A stretch of 64,000 nt of DNA from Ophioderma brevispina (Eukaryota; Echinodermata; Ophiuroidea; Amphilepidida; Ophiodermatidae), in NCBI GenBank assembly GCA_023653785.1, contig JAMKCH010012373.1, positions 1 to 64,000 on the forward strand, written 5' to 3'. Shown piece by piece: positions 36,901 through 49,957 of this stretch. The notes below the pieces were generated by a model. That model worked only from the letters and a program-made list of their open reading frames with translations, did not search any database and was not told the DNA's origin. How positions within the stretch are numbered: position 1 is the first letter of the stretch; each line of letters begins with the position of its first letter. The position numbers and the translations under genes are program-made.

Positions 36901-38755
36901 TGGCCTTTAAATGATTTAAATCAACAATTCTAAATATTATGTACTTGTTTGCTATAGATATAACACGGTGATATAACCCGAGGGAACTCAGTAGTTTTTG
37001 GCACAGAAGCAATGTTATTTATCGCCCGCGGGAACTCCGTAAAATATTTTGGAAAGTTAATGTTTATACTCAAGAATGACTCCCATGCTTGAAATCAGTA
37101 CAAAATATTATAATCCACAGCAATGAATACACAGTAGTTTTATTGACACAAAGCAAAATAATATAGCCCATTGAAGCAACCGTGAGTATTAATTTTTAGA
37201 ATTTTTAGAAATTTGGAGAATTAACCAAAATATGACACCCAAATGCTAGAAATTAAAAATGAAAATAGGGAAACACCTCCCCAACTAATAGAGAATTTTG
37301 TTATTTTGACCACCTAAAAACTCCATTTTTCTTGTACCTATTAAAATGTGTTAAATGCCATGAGAACATTATACACCCCAAAAAGATACTTAAGAAGTGG
37401 TATGGAAAATAAACCCAACTAATTACTGTAAAAAACTGACTACATAGAAATAAAATTAATGGGTGAGGAGGGAGGGGTTTCAAACGAACGGGTGTAGAGA
37501 GCACGAAGAATTTATGACCTTCACAGACGGCCGTCACACCAAGTGACAGGACCGAAATAGACCCGACAGAAGCAGCCACTCAAGCGGCTATCTGATTGGC
37601 TGATGGCCCACATAGGAAAACACGCTACAACAAGACGACCAGAGCACCATTGGATTTGGCAACCTGTCTATCTCGAAGATCTAGCATGAATGGTGAGATA
37701 ACCTTGTTTAAGACTCACTTCGTGATTCGTAAACGTAATTATCTCACCTCGCAAAAGAAGAGACAGAAAAAAAGGTTCCTTTTTACTCCACGAGTGGGAA
37801 TCATTGAGGGGGGGGCATGTTTAGCCCAATTCTCTTTTTGGGGGGAGAGGTCATTTAATGACATAGTGTTTTAAAATTGGACAAACAGGAGGAATGGGTT
37901 GAAGGACCTATCCATTGGCAAGTCCGTAAACCCTGCTGCGCACAACAATGGAATCCAAACAAAACGGCACACTGGCCTAAAGTCGGGTGAAGACTAGAAT
38001 ACGGTTTAAATACCAATTTATATCGTGGAAGCACGGTATGATAAGAGCAAAAACTTGTGCGTGGGTACTGGACCTTACTTCTGATGAAAGAAAATCAGTC
38101 AGTGAAGACAAATTCAAAAACATACGTCTATTTAGCCAATACATACTTACAGCCAAAGATATCCCCGAAGACTATCAGGGGATTACATAACATACAACAA
38201 CCGAGGAAGTCAGTATGATATACAGTGCTTGTTGTAACAACCTTTAATTTATTATGAGCAATGATTAAATCGTTAACTAGAAAGATATGCAATATACTTC
38301 TCCTGAGAGAACTAACTCTTGATATTCAGTTAACATTTTATATCATTATATGCCTTTTAAAATGATTTTAACTCAAATTTAAATATTAGTACTTTGTTAT
38401 GCTATAGAGATTAACACAGTTGATATTACCCGTGAGGGAAACTCAGTAGTTTTTTTGGCACAGAGAAGCATGTATTATCGCCCGAGGGAACTACGTAGAA
38501 ATAATTATTGGAAATTTAAATGTGATATATCACGAATATGAATCCCATGCTTGAAGTCAGTTACAAAAAATATTATAAATCCAAAAGACATGAATACCAC
38601 AGTAGTTTGTGAAACAAAGCAAAATAATATCGCCGTTGAAGCACCGTATGTAGTAAAGTATGTTTAGAAAAATTTTAGAAATATAGAGGAATTAAACCAA
38701 AAATATGACACCCAAATCTAGAAATTAAAAATGAATAGAGAAGAAAACCTCCAAC
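33905..38755 (+). repeat. Three tandem copies of a 1.43-kb unit
   Basis: Copy boundaries at about 33915, 36305 and 37740 are marked by (A)TCTCACCTCGCTAAAG. Shared landmarks include AACAAAACGGCACACTGGCC, ATACATGTAGGCTTGTAACA, CCCGAGGGAACTC and AAACACCTC. Copy 1 is lengthened by a 970-bp insertion at 34889-35858. Copy 2 is complete (about 1434 bp) and copy 3 stops near 38755. A partial fourth copy lies at 47575-47870. The unit is non-coding and its class unknown. The three copies differ by many 1-nt indels. Confidence 0.8.
34889..35858. mobile_element. 970-bp TIR transposon with TTAT duplication
   Basis: Perfect 26-bp inverted ends lie at 34889-34914 (starting GGGTTGTTTTACAATCAGGG) and 35833-35858. 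TTAT flanks both sides (34885-34888, 35859-35862). The paralogous unit copy 2 carries the uninterrupted site TTTTGTTATTTTGACC at about 37297-37312, which proves insertion. Inside, 35400-35640 and 35640-35820 are diverged direct repeats. No transposase is seen. Four-bp duplications with GGG ends do not let me name the superfamily. Confidence 0.88.
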
Positions 38756-39794
38756 CAAGTTTAATATGAAGTGAAAATTATACTTTGCAATTCCCCCCCT
38801 CCCCCCTCCCCCCTCCCCGGAAAAAAACCTGTAATGTGGCAGGTCTGAGCTTAAATCCCTTCAGATATCGACACAATGAATATCGATTTACTTAAAGATC
38901 GAACTTCGCTATGTTGTTTTTTCCCTGGAGGTGACATGTGGACCCAGGAAGAGTCGCCATGTGAATGTGTTCCTATTCAGGTAATACCATTCCCATCGTG
39001 TCTCTCGTTTGCTCGGGGTTTGTATTCAACTGCTGATAGATTATTTAGCTTCATTGAGATTGAAAATAAACGTGTTGTAAAAATAGTACTCAGTGCGTGT
39101 AAACGGTAGTAGAGAGTATTGCATTCCGGTGGTTTGAAAAGAGTAAATACGGAATGAGCGGTACCGTTTTCTAGGGGTATGCGTGTCCTCCATGAGTAGC
39201 TTAATTACCCATGGTCCTTCGAGGTTTGACCTTTGTGCGATTTCTATGTGTAAAATTAGTTATTTCTTGGTGACAAAAGAGACAAAACAAAAAAACAACC
39301 TAATTAAAAAAAAAAATTTTATTCTTAAAATTACTTTGTAATGGTCATCAAATGTTATTTGAAGCAAAAAAATTGTCCGCACCTTTTTGTTTCTGGGTAA
39401 ATCCGTGACGCGGGGCGAGATTGACATCTTTGATAGTATTTCTAAAATTATTTCTTTTTTTGGAAAAACAAAAAAAATAAGAGGATAAAGCTACCTCATA
39501 TATCAGCTTGAAAATACGTTTATTAAGCTATTTTTGTATTCATTAATTAGCACCATGAACATTAACGTATTTTCGGAATAAATAATTGGTGACCTTCCGC
39601 ATAGAATACAAGAAAATGACTGGGACACTCGCGTCCTTGGTAATATGTTTGTACTGCATGCACATTAAGAAAGGCTGAGTGTGGAGTCGAATATGACAAT
39701 GACATAAACATTTTAGGCCTAAAGTAAATATACTTAGCTTATTAGCTCGAAAAAAGCAGGTCTGGTTTACAACCTGCAGTGGCATGGAATAAAA

Positions 39795-40110
39795 GGGATG
39801 GCCCGATTAAGTATAATAGATTTAATTTTGATAGGAATTGACCCAGTGGGTGGGGATGGGGTTCTCAACACAAATGACCATCCGGGAGCTTAATTTCAAC
39901 CTTCTGGTATATCAATGACCCCGTTTCAGCCAAATTTTGGTATAACAAATGGGTCGGGTTTTTTCAAATTTTCTCATGGCCCGATTTCGTATAATTAAGA
40001 TTAATATTGATAGAATTGCCCTCAGGGGGTTTCTCAACACAAATGACCATACGGGGTCGATGCCACAGACATCGTCCCATTTCAGCATTCGGTATATCAA
40101 TTGTCATGTC
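39795..40110. repeat. Imperfect tandem duplication, about 180 bp
   Basis: TGGCCCGATT...GTATAAT, TCTCAACACAAATGACCAT and GGTATATCAAT each occur twice in the same order (from 39797 and from 39977). Confidence 0.7.
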
Positions 40111-41502
40111 AATTTTTGTTTAGAAATGGAAGCACTAAATTTTGCTAAAAATGTTTGGGAAGAGATTAAGATTAATCAAAATTCCCCCAATCCGAAGCAA
40201 ATTGTCTAAATTTGCTTAAAATGCCAACATTTTGGAATTAAATGGCAAATTTGGGTTAAAATTTGGCCCAAAATTTGCACGCTGGTAGTAGGATGGGTCC
40301 CTTTTTTTGGCAACAAAAAATGATTAGTAGGTCTACTTCCAGACTCTCGGAGGCCCGTCCCTACCAAACCAAACCCCTGGGAATTGCCTTTACCCCTCAC
40401 CCAATCTGTCAAGTTTCGCGCCGAGATTTCAATCCGTTTGATGTGAGACAATGGAGAGTCAGAGCAAGAAACATTTCCGTAGGTTAGGGCCCAAATGCCG
40501 CGACTTTACCCAAAAAAAAAATTAATAAAAAAGGGGGGAGGGGGGTTTTATTTTATATTATTTGTGCAATATTGTAGCATGGAGAATCCAATAGCAAAAT
40601 CCAAATAAGTGATCGAGATGGATATGGGCGTTTGTCCGTATGTAATTCATGAATGTAATACCCGGTCATTACAAACCAGATGCTAACGAGAAAACCTTTT
40701 TTCAAATTAATTCTGTGCACTTCATCAAAATTTGACATCATTCAATATCTTCAATTTTTGTAGAGTCTAATGCCAAATCAAGGTGTTTTAGTCTATGTTA
40801 GGCGATAAGCATAGGCGTCGGGAAAGCGAGGGGGGCTGGGGGAGGGTTGATGCACCCCCAATAATTGTAGGGGGGGCTCAAATACCATTGAGCCCCCCAA
40901 TAATCTTATCACATTTTAACGAAACATCAAATCCCAAAGCTTCCCCCTCCACCCAATGGCAGCACCAGATTTCTCTCTTTGGGCGGAAAGGAAAAGTGAA
41001 ATTCTGGCACGGGGGGGGGGTGGGAAGTGAAATTCTGGGGGAAAGGAAACAAAAAAACTCAAAAGTTTGAGATTTAATCAAGTTTGGCCCGAAATCGCTG
41101 ACATTTACCCAAATTGTGGTTATTTTTGGGCCCCAAATCGCTGTTTTTTGCAAAAAATCCGCCATGTTCTTCTGGTCGAGGGGAAGGGGGGGGGGGGGGG
41201 GGGGGGGGGTGGGGGGGGGTTATTTTTTTTCGGGGGGGGGAGGGGAAGGAAAAAAATTGGGGGGAATTCCCCCCCCTTGCTGGGCGCCACTGCCTCACAC
41301 TAGGGCACCCCCCACAATCCGACAATTCAGAGCCAGTGATAAGTCCCCGATGTTTGCATTGTCATTATCAGTTTCAATGTCCACAGTGGTTAGTGTGGAA
41401 GGGGGGGGGGTGGGCCACACTCCACAGGATTTTTGCAGGAGGAATTGTATATTCTATCTTGTTAAAAATTCGTTATAGGCCACAATACCAATAAAAATAT
41501 AT

Positions 41503-41620
41503 ACAGGGTGAGTAAGAAAAAATGACCCGGTTGTGTCCGCCATTTTGAAATAACATATCTAACATATGTTAGTAGTATTAAATGTTCACCTATAGCTTCA
41601 TAGCTCATGTTGGAATAGGG
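41503..41620. mobile_element. Left-end fragment of the CAGGGTGAGT MITE
   Basis: TATACAGGGTGAGTAAG, then TGTGTCCGCCATTTTGAA and ATATCTAACATATG, as in the complete element at 9822. The right end is missing. Confidence 0.7.
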
Positions 41621-41766
41621 GGCAAACTCTTGAAAGCTCTGAAATAACCCATTTAAGGCAATAAAGGCAAATAACGAGGCTTGGACAACTACGTAAGTAT
41701 CTTAAGTTTTGCGTCATGTGAAGAGTGATTCAAACCCCATTTAGTGAACGCCTCCCATTCAAATTG

Positions 41767-41803
41767 CTAGCGGTTGCCCGCGCGAAGCGCGGGCAACCGC
41801 TAG
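41767..41803 (+). mobile_element. Helitron-type 3' end hairpin
   Basis: A perfect 17-bp stem (CTAGCGGTTGCCCGCGC) with a 3-nt GAA loop, ending CTAG and followed by T. A GC-rich hairpin close to a terminal CTAG with T beyond is the classic Helitron 3' terminus. The reverse orientation would be followed by C, so the plus strand is preferred. The 5' TC end was not located, and no Rep/helicase sequence is present. Confidence 0.6.
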
Positions 41804-42141
41804 TTTATTAAAAATTCACTGGCGTCGAATATATTTTCTAAATACTTCAATGAATCACTCAAGTACTATAATACATCAACATATTATTCATCGTACTGTA
41901 TTTTGCTGCACCTTGTGAGAGACAACATAAAAATGAAGGATTGAAGTACAAGCAAGATCTTATACACCAAAAAGGGGGTCATTTGTGCCATTCCCCGAAT
42001 AAGAATCTTAAGGAATACGAAATTAAATGAAAATGACCATGCCAAAGTTTTAAGAGACATCAAAAACACACATGAAAAAAATGAGAAACCTGTATAAATA
42101 TAATATTTTTTTGTCATTATTATTTTTATGTAACATATAAA

Positions 42142-42182
42142 GAGGTCACTACACCTTCACGCTTTGCATTTAGTAGTGACCT
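42142..42182. repeat. Short inverted repeat GAGGTCACTAC
   Basis: GAGGTCACTAC at 42142 and GTAGTGACCTC ending about 42182 form a hairpin with an 18-nt loop. Likely a MITE relic. Confidence 0.45.
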
Positions 42183-45100
42183 CGTCCATCGCCAATCGTA
42201 TTGCTTTCTACTTACTTAATTGCAAAATTATATAAATTTGTATCATTATTATCACGCTGATCATTCTCAATATTATAATAGGGAGCATGTAATAAATCTG
42301 GAAATTTATTATTCTATTTTGCCACTTAACAGAATTATTAGTATTATTCTGTAATGAGGTCATGATTTAATATGTAGATTGATTGATTGACAAATAAATC
42401 TGAATATATGAATATCTATTGAAAGAGGATGACATTTTCAAGGTTATTATATATTCAAGTAGAAGTAAACAAACATGTATCGTAGATGGTAACACCAACT
42501 ACACTTGCACATTCCACCACGCACCTTATCAAGCTCAAACACTCTCTAAAGCTTAAATACAGAATGATTCAATGAATTGTGTAGCACCAAATTGCATGGA
42601 TTCCCTGATGGCCTATTTGCTGTGCTTACGGGAAATAGATTCTAACCGGAATATAAAAAAGGGGTTGAAATGATTAAAGGGAAAATTGTCAAACGCCACA
42701 AACATGTACAGGAGGAAAAAGACAGCTCAGAAAAAACTATGGAACATACTAGACCACAGGGTTGAATGAGATGACACGAAAATAGTGATGGAAAAAAAAA
42801 GTGGAGTTCCGTCCTACTAGTTCCGTCCTACTGCGTTTAATGATATAACAGAAATTAACATCACGCTGTCATGAAGGGGCCATAGCACAGACCTTGGCGC
42901 TCAAGTTGTGTCTCAACACTCTGTCGTTGCTATCTTAAGTAGCTCTACCTCTGACCTTTTTCTGAGGCCACTTAACTACGCTTACCATCCAAAGTAAACC
43001 TTCTTCCCTTTAACCTACCCCTCTAAGCGAGCCATCCAAGTAACTCTCTTCCCTTCATCCTATTCCCTCTCCATATTTCCTGCTCATGCCAAAACCTCTA
43101 AACCTTCCTGTAAAACCGGTCAAAAGAAAGAAACACCTCCATTCAGACACCTTCTGCTCACTCCAGTTCCTAACAAGACATCTTTATTAATAACCTTTGC
43201 CCCAAGGAATACTATCATTTTCCTCAGAAATTCAACTCAAACTTCCTAATCACATGACAGTTGCTTACATTAAAACCGGTAACCATGCACTTTCGTACCC
43301 GGCAACCGGTTCTCATAACATCATGCACATCCAAAATTGCTTACTACTAATTCCAACTTTCATATTTTGCCAGAACGGACCTTCTTATTATCTCCAGTGC
43401 ATACATGGCATCAACTATTACTGTACTTCCCAGCTAGTTAAAAGATGACACTTGCAGTATTTCCTGCTCTCGTATTCTAAGGACAAAGCGGAACACCTTA
43501 GATACCACCCCAAACATCTCTGTCTTAACAAAAATATTAAACGACCACCGATTACGTAAGCAAAAAAACTACACTCTGCCTATCAAAGTATCTTATCCAA
43601 CCACTAATACCTAGAAAACCTTAAGCCTGCATATCATGCCTATATTAGCAAAAAAGTAAAAACTAGACCAGGACAAGCTCCTTTTGAGCTCCAAAGGTTG
43701 GTTCACCGGATGGAACACTGCCTGGAATAAACAATAGCATACTGGAAAATTGTGACTTCTAAAACTAGGGTAACAGCTTGAAACTCTAGAAAAAAAACAC
43801 AAGGAGAACAACAAAAGAATTTGCTTACACCTACAGTTCCATAAAGACCCATGATACCACCAACAACTACATGTATACAGAAAGTAACCCTTGCTCACCA
43901 ATAAGGAATGAAAAAGCCAGTATGACTGAGAAAATATACAAAACTTTTAAGAAATGCACGCCCTCAAACATTTGGAAGTCCGATTTTGCTCACCAATTAA
44001 ATAACCACAGGAACGGAATTCAATTAGAAATGGAAAAACATTGCAAGAAGGAGAACCACGCTCACAACACATGCAAACACGAAGAACAGCTAAATTCGGA
44101 GACACAGCACAGGCCAACACGCATTATTAACATTAACCCTTCGGAGTCCGAATACAAAAAACTTTGCGCTAAGAGCATTCAAGGAAATTCTGACCACACC
44201 CAGCAACAAAAACTTCCAAATGCTTAAATACAAAACCTAACGAATTCCTGCGTCTAAAAGAGGAAATCGCACAAAAGGGAAGTTAACGACCTATTTTGAT
44301 TTTTTTTTTGTAAAAGCAGTAAAAAATATGCACATATTTTTTTTTTTAAGGTATTTAAAAATACCTTTTATTTGCCACCAAAACAATGTTCAGGAAAAAA
44401 TCACAGTACCAAGCATACAGTAAAGGCAACACGGATGAATTATAGACACTACAAAAGTTCCCATCAGAGATTGCGAGCAACTTCTACTAAAAAAAGCGAA
44501 CCAAGAACCAGAAAGAAAGATGATAAACATAGCGAGTAACTGAACAATATCCTGAATCTAATATGTAAATGAAATTTGTAGTCATTTACGAACAAAATAG
44601 CAACACGTGAAAATAGCAACTGCAGCTACAGAAGTAGTTAACAACCACCAAACACGCACCTACACTAAAGAAAAAATAGTTTGAAAGCCAAAAACATACA
44701 AATTACACCACACACCAAAAAAATTTAACTGGGACTACCACAAAATAGGTGGTAAACACAATCATGCGCCTAAACACAAAGAAGAAACAGTCCAAATCAA
44801 CAACCCTTTTCTCACACCAGTAAACATGATGTGGAAAAATAATGAAATGAGATTAAGATACTTAAATAACGATAAGGTGTGTGTTTGCGTATGGTGTGTG
44901 TGAATGTGTGTGTGCCGGGGGTGCAGCGGGGTGTGGTGTGGTGTGTGAATGTGTGTGGTTATTGTGTGTTGTGTGAAGAGCTGCGCTTGAAGAAAGCGAT
45001 TTGCGAGGGTACAATAGAGTTGTTGCCTATGAAAGATTTTGGCAAGATGTATAAAAAAAATATGGCCCTAAGGCAAGGACCATACAAAAAAGCCACGGGG

Positions 45101-45358
45101 CAAACATTTTAACTCACTCCAAGACACTAAACACACAAACCTCACCACACAACTCTCTCTCTCTACAAAGCCCCACTAAGTAGCCTTGTAATGTACGATC
45201 TTAAAATTGCACCAAATTCATAACAATACACGCATCAATCCATCCAATTTTACAGCGATCACGCATGCATAACAAAAAGAGTACCCCAAAAAAAAAGAAT
45301 GACTTGGAAAGCATAGGCATATCTTAATAGTAATATTGAGTTACACACAGTTCAAATA
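42183..45358. other. Intron 6 stretch of unknown content
   Basis: A/C-rich on the plus strand from about 42.9k to 45.2k, with a GTGTGT microsatellite at 44878-44970. A small palindrome GGTATTTAAAAATACC lies at 44350. Apart from the weak frame at 43871-44227, no gene or known element seen. Confidence 0.4.
43871..44227 (+). other. Unassigned 118-codon open frame
   Basis: A lysine-, histidine- and asparagine-rich open frame in an A/C-rich plus-strand stretch (42.9-44.3k), with no recognised domain. It lies within CCDC174 intron 6 on the opposite strand. Composition alone could keep it open because stops are rare in A/C-rich sequence. It may be debris of a mobile element. I do not claim a gene. 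Confidence 0.2.
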
Positions 45359-46585
45359 CACGTATATCCTCAAATAAACGCCCCGGGGGCGTTTGCATTT
45401 TCAAAAGGTGGGGGGGCGTTGATTTTGAGGTCATTTGTTCCATTTATAATGTACCATTAAAAACATGCGGCAGCACCTCTGCAGAGCTGCCAATTTAAAA
45501 TACCATTTCATTACTCAGAAATCCGTATTGAGGTCCCGTATTTGTCTTGTGAGTTTCAACCTTTTTCGCCAAAATATGGACGCCGACGCTGTGCCAAAAA
45601 ATAATGTATGATCGCGGATGATTCGTTGTACCTTACCTGCTCCCACCTGATGTTAGTCACTTGTCGATCAACTCAGCGATCAGCAGTGGCAAATCAGATA
45701 TCCACACTAGGACCACACATTACCAATCCATTTCAGCATTTGAGCTATATATTATCCTCTTAAAACATTGTTTTTCTTGCTGATTCTTTCTTACTACCCA
45801 CTAATTTTATCTTTTAAATATCACTTTCCAGAGTTGCCACAGCTGGTCATGCACCATGTGATCGAACAGAGAAAATACTGCCGCCGAAACGCGTGTGAAA
45901 AATACCATTTTGATGGCTGGTACGACCGATTACGTATTTGCATTTACAAGAGTTCAATCAACAACAGTATTACGATGTAATTACCGACCGAGGTCAAAGG
46001 ATATCGGGTATTATGTATGTCATTGGGTCATTGGGTCAATAGTAGTCTATTACTGCCAGCTGTTTATCAATTCAAGGGTATAATATTTATTATTTGATCT
46101 CGTAAATCCTATTTTTAGGGGAAGTCGGCATTTACTTTCTGTATTTGCAAACTCAAAAAACATATTACAAAATATAGAATATCCCTACTAGTACCAAGTT
46201 GGCAGATCAGACTATATGGCAATGTTACCGGTGCTCTTCGAAAATAGGATATCAAAAAACATGCTTGTCCTTTCTAATATATGGCCGCGCACACAGACGA
46301 AAATCGCTGATATCTGTCCCGCTATATAATAGCGTATAATGTATTCATTGCACAAATATCGGCATTAAAAGATGCAGGTTTTTTGCAACTCTACACTTAC
46401 AAAAGGGTTATCTTGCTTAATTAAGCAGTGTAATGTTTGGTTGTGGACAAATTGGTGAGGAGTTTCGGCCGACCTTCGGCAATCAAAAACGTGGGGGCGT
46501 TTATTGGAGGTTTTTTTTATTTTTCATGTAAAAGTAGTGGGGGGCGTTTTTATTAGAGGGGGGCATTTATTAGAGAATATACGTA
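45359..46585. mobile_element. 1.2-kb TIR element with AATAAACGCCCC ends
   Basis: The left end ACGTATATCCTCAAATAAAC followed by GCCCCGGGGGCG is inverted against GGGGGCATTTATTAGAGAAT then ATACGTA. A second inner GGGGGCGTTTATTGGAGG lies near 46492. No transposase frame recognised. Confidence 0.65.
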
Positions 46586-47574
46586 GGCCTGATAGTAATT
46601 TACAATAACAATCACTCAGCACATTATGGCAAGGATAGATATACCGCTCCATCTGCTTAGCACAACTTCAAACATGTCATTAAGAAAAAAACCGCTGCAT
46701 CGAATAGGCACGTCCTCATCAGTTATAACAACAAATAGCACACCTTCACAAATCTCATAACAACTAGTTGATTTGGACTCCTTGTGCCAATAAAAGTCTA
46801 AATAATAGCACCACAAACGGCATGAATTGAGATGTCGTCCAACCACAAGAAAAACGTTCAGCAACCAGTCGAAATGCCGGCAATCCTTACGGACATGGAA
46901 TATTAATGATGACAATCAGCGGGCAAACAATCATGCACAGATAGTTGAAAGTTCTGCATGTTTATTTCGAAGCAAGTTCGTTTTATACGCCGAACCCTGA
47001 GGTATTTTCCAAAAAACTTCTCACTAGGTCGCTAACAAGATGACGAAACTGCCAGTTCAGTAGGAGATTCATCGCACACGGGACGTCCTGTCGTAAGACT
47101 AATTTCACATATGAACACCAACAAGTGATTTTCCCACGCCGTCCACCATTGAAAACATCTAGTCGCAAACTTGAAATCATTTTCTGCTTAAACAGAGCAG
47201 TTTACTACACAATTCATGAATCCTGGATGAAGCAAACAGTAGTCGACGAATAATATAAAAGAATATGAGTTTCTGATCGCACCTCCACAGGACACGATGG
47301 TCATTACAAACGGCCCAACGGTTGTAACGAAGAAGGAAACACTGACGCAGTAGTAACAGAATCCTGGTAGTGAAAACGTTCAGCGGTTAGTTCCATCAGA
47401 CCATAGAACAGGGTTCTACACAAGTTCCGACCAATTCCGAACATTATCAAAACTAAAGAGTTATAAAACTTTCCAAATAGAATAATGTTCCAGGTTTCCT
47501 GTTTGATTACAACTGGGACTCATACTAGCTTAAAGCGGCGGTACGGGCAACCCAAATTCATAAATTAAACCCGA

Positions 47575-47870
47575 AGATGAGCGGTTTTCCTTTTAAAAAC
47601 GAATAGGGTGTAGCGAGCCACGAAGAATATGACCTCTCCACAGACGGCAGTCCACACACCAAGTGACAGGATCGAATAGAACAGACAGAAGCAGCCACTC
47701 AAGCGGCTATTTGATTGGCTGATGGCCCACATAGCAACACGCTAAAACAAGACGACAGAGCACCATTGGCGGGCAACCCTGTCGATCTCGAAGAGGCTAG
47801 CATGGAAGGGTGAGATAACCGTGTTTTAAAGTCACTTAGCTGATTAATAAACGTAAATAGCACCAGAAAG
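47575..47870 (+). repeat. Partial fourth copy of the 1.43-kb unit
   Basis: Matches 37490-37740 and 36100-36310: GCAGCCACTCAAGCGGCTAT, TGATTGGCTGATGGCCCACA and CCTGTCGATCTCGAAGA. It lies 9 kb from the three-copy block. Confidence 0.75.
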
Positions 47871-48439
47871 GCTTTTTGAATCAATCGAAATTTGTGATAC
47901 GCATGTATAGAGTAAAGCGTGACTCAGAGATTTCCCGATGAGCAGGGGCGGATCAGGGATTTGTAAAAACGTCAAAATGACCGCGGGGGGGCTTGAAAGG
48001 CGTGTTTTGTAAATTGTCAAAATGAGCTAAATGGGTGATTTTGCAAGAATTTGCAGAATTACCGGGAGGCGCGCGGCCCCTCCCTGGATCCGCGCCTGAT
48101 GAAGGCGCAATCATTTTTCAAAATCGGGACTTTGCATATACATTAATGTTTGTCCATCTTACTAGATCACTGTGTCGAAATAACTAAGCTCAAATCGAAA
48201 GTTCATTCTATAGGAAAGTTCAAAACTTTGTTATAAAATTCGGGATTCTGGAAATTTTGTTATACACGGTTATACTAGGCACGGTTCACTGTGACATAAA
48301 CTGTTACTGATGAAAATGGAAAATCAAGATTCAATCTCTAACTGTGGAATTAAGCATTTTGGTGTGACTATTTTTTTAATTGATATTTTAAATTACTGCT
48401 TTCAACAAAATATAACTATTCGAAATCTCTGAGTCAGCT

Positions 48440-48615
48440 TTAAAGAATCAGATAAAAGTACTGCATTGTCTTTAATACATGGATCAAAGCCAGACCCACT
48501 GGCAGGTTATTTTTGCATATCCATGCCAAGTAACAAAAAATACAAAAAATATGATGTTGAGACTTTTTTCGATGTTCGGATTAGCAAATCACTGCTAATC
48601 CCTTTACACAGGGGC
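48440..48615 (-). repeat. Dispersed repeat, inverted fragment
   Basis: Reverse-complement match to 30180-30340: CAGGTTATTTTTGCATATCC, then GATGTTCGGATTAGCAAATC and CTGCTAATCCCTTTA. Confidence 0.65.
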
Positions 48616-49038
48616 GGGCGACAAGAAATCCCCATTAGACGTCGCCATTGTTTATAACACGTAAAAGCGAAATTTTGGACAAAAAATTCTGAATTTTTTA
48701 ATTGTTCGTCCGAGCCTTACTATTATTCCCAAAAACCGTTGGAGTTGAAGCATCAACGCCCTGGAAGGGTTATTTCTGAATTGTTTGTATTAATAATGAG
48801 GCGTGGTCGGATGTAGGTCTTGGGAAACACCAGTGACCGACCCACAGTCAAAAGCACCCAAAATGGTTTGTGGTTTGTACTCGGTATTGCTGTAGTGTTT
48901 TGTTTTTGACATTTTGGTAATTGTAGTAATGAATGGAGGGCTGGCCACCACCGCCTGGAATTTAAATCATTTGGTTCACATTTATTGTCTGGATTGCACT
49001 GGTTATTTCCCAAGTTATTCTGTACTTCCACTGCTCAC

Positions 49039-49198
<160 letters not shown>

Positions 49199-49586
49199 TC
49201 ACCTCAAAACCAATCTTTTTCTGTTGATCAATCTTTCCCTGGACTAAGCACATGGGGAGTGTATAAACGCATGTATGCTTGCTGGATCCGAACCAGCTGC
49301 CTCCATAAAACTACTAGAACAAAACAAAGCACTAAAATCACTTGTTTCTAAATAATTTTTAGCTAACAACCGACGGTTGGTAGAGCTAGGAGTGATAAGA
49401 TTAAATCTATAAGTATAAAAGCCAAAGCCCGAAAAGTGTCCATCACTTTCCGTGCGGAAAGCAAAATGGTATATTTACACAATACGGAACTTAACAATGA
49501 TTGGAGCTTGCATCTAAGTGCAGATGAAAGCAACTGAGCTGAAACTTCCACAAGTAAGTGAACAACATCAGCTCAGAATAATAAGA

Positions 49587-49957
49587 ACGTAAAGGCACTA
49601 TCAGTGATTGTTTAAATCATTAAATCGAAAATCACTCAAAAGTAATTTTTGCAGTGTATGTCAAGTACGGGTACACTTACGAATACCGCAAATGTAATAA
49701 GACCGAAGCAACCTAATAGGCACATATATTTCCGCTACTTTAGTCATTATTGTCCCTTCGGACACTTACTACAACAACGTAATTCAATTGGAAAGTCATA
49801 TCTTTGTAGACTGCCGTTTTCATTCAATTCTTCAGTTTGGAAAAAATAACTTATGAGAATTATACAGACTTATCCTTCAATTGAAATTATTACTTACTGC
49901 CAATTTTCAAAAATGTTTTATTCTCTTTACGGGTGATGCACTGATAGTGTCTTTATT
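49587..49957. mobile_element. Inverted, diverged copy of the CAGTGATTTG MITE
   Basis: GGCACTATCAGTGATTG at the left and CACTGATAGTGTCTTTA at the right, with the interior of 8130-8484 in reverse order (for example AATTATACAGACTTATCC). It lies in CCDC174 intron 5. Confidence 0.65.

Noticed and set aside
41067..41494. Overlapping open frames of 78-126 codons on both strands
   Set aside because: Driven by G/C homopolymers that remove stops; glycine and proline runs, no domain.
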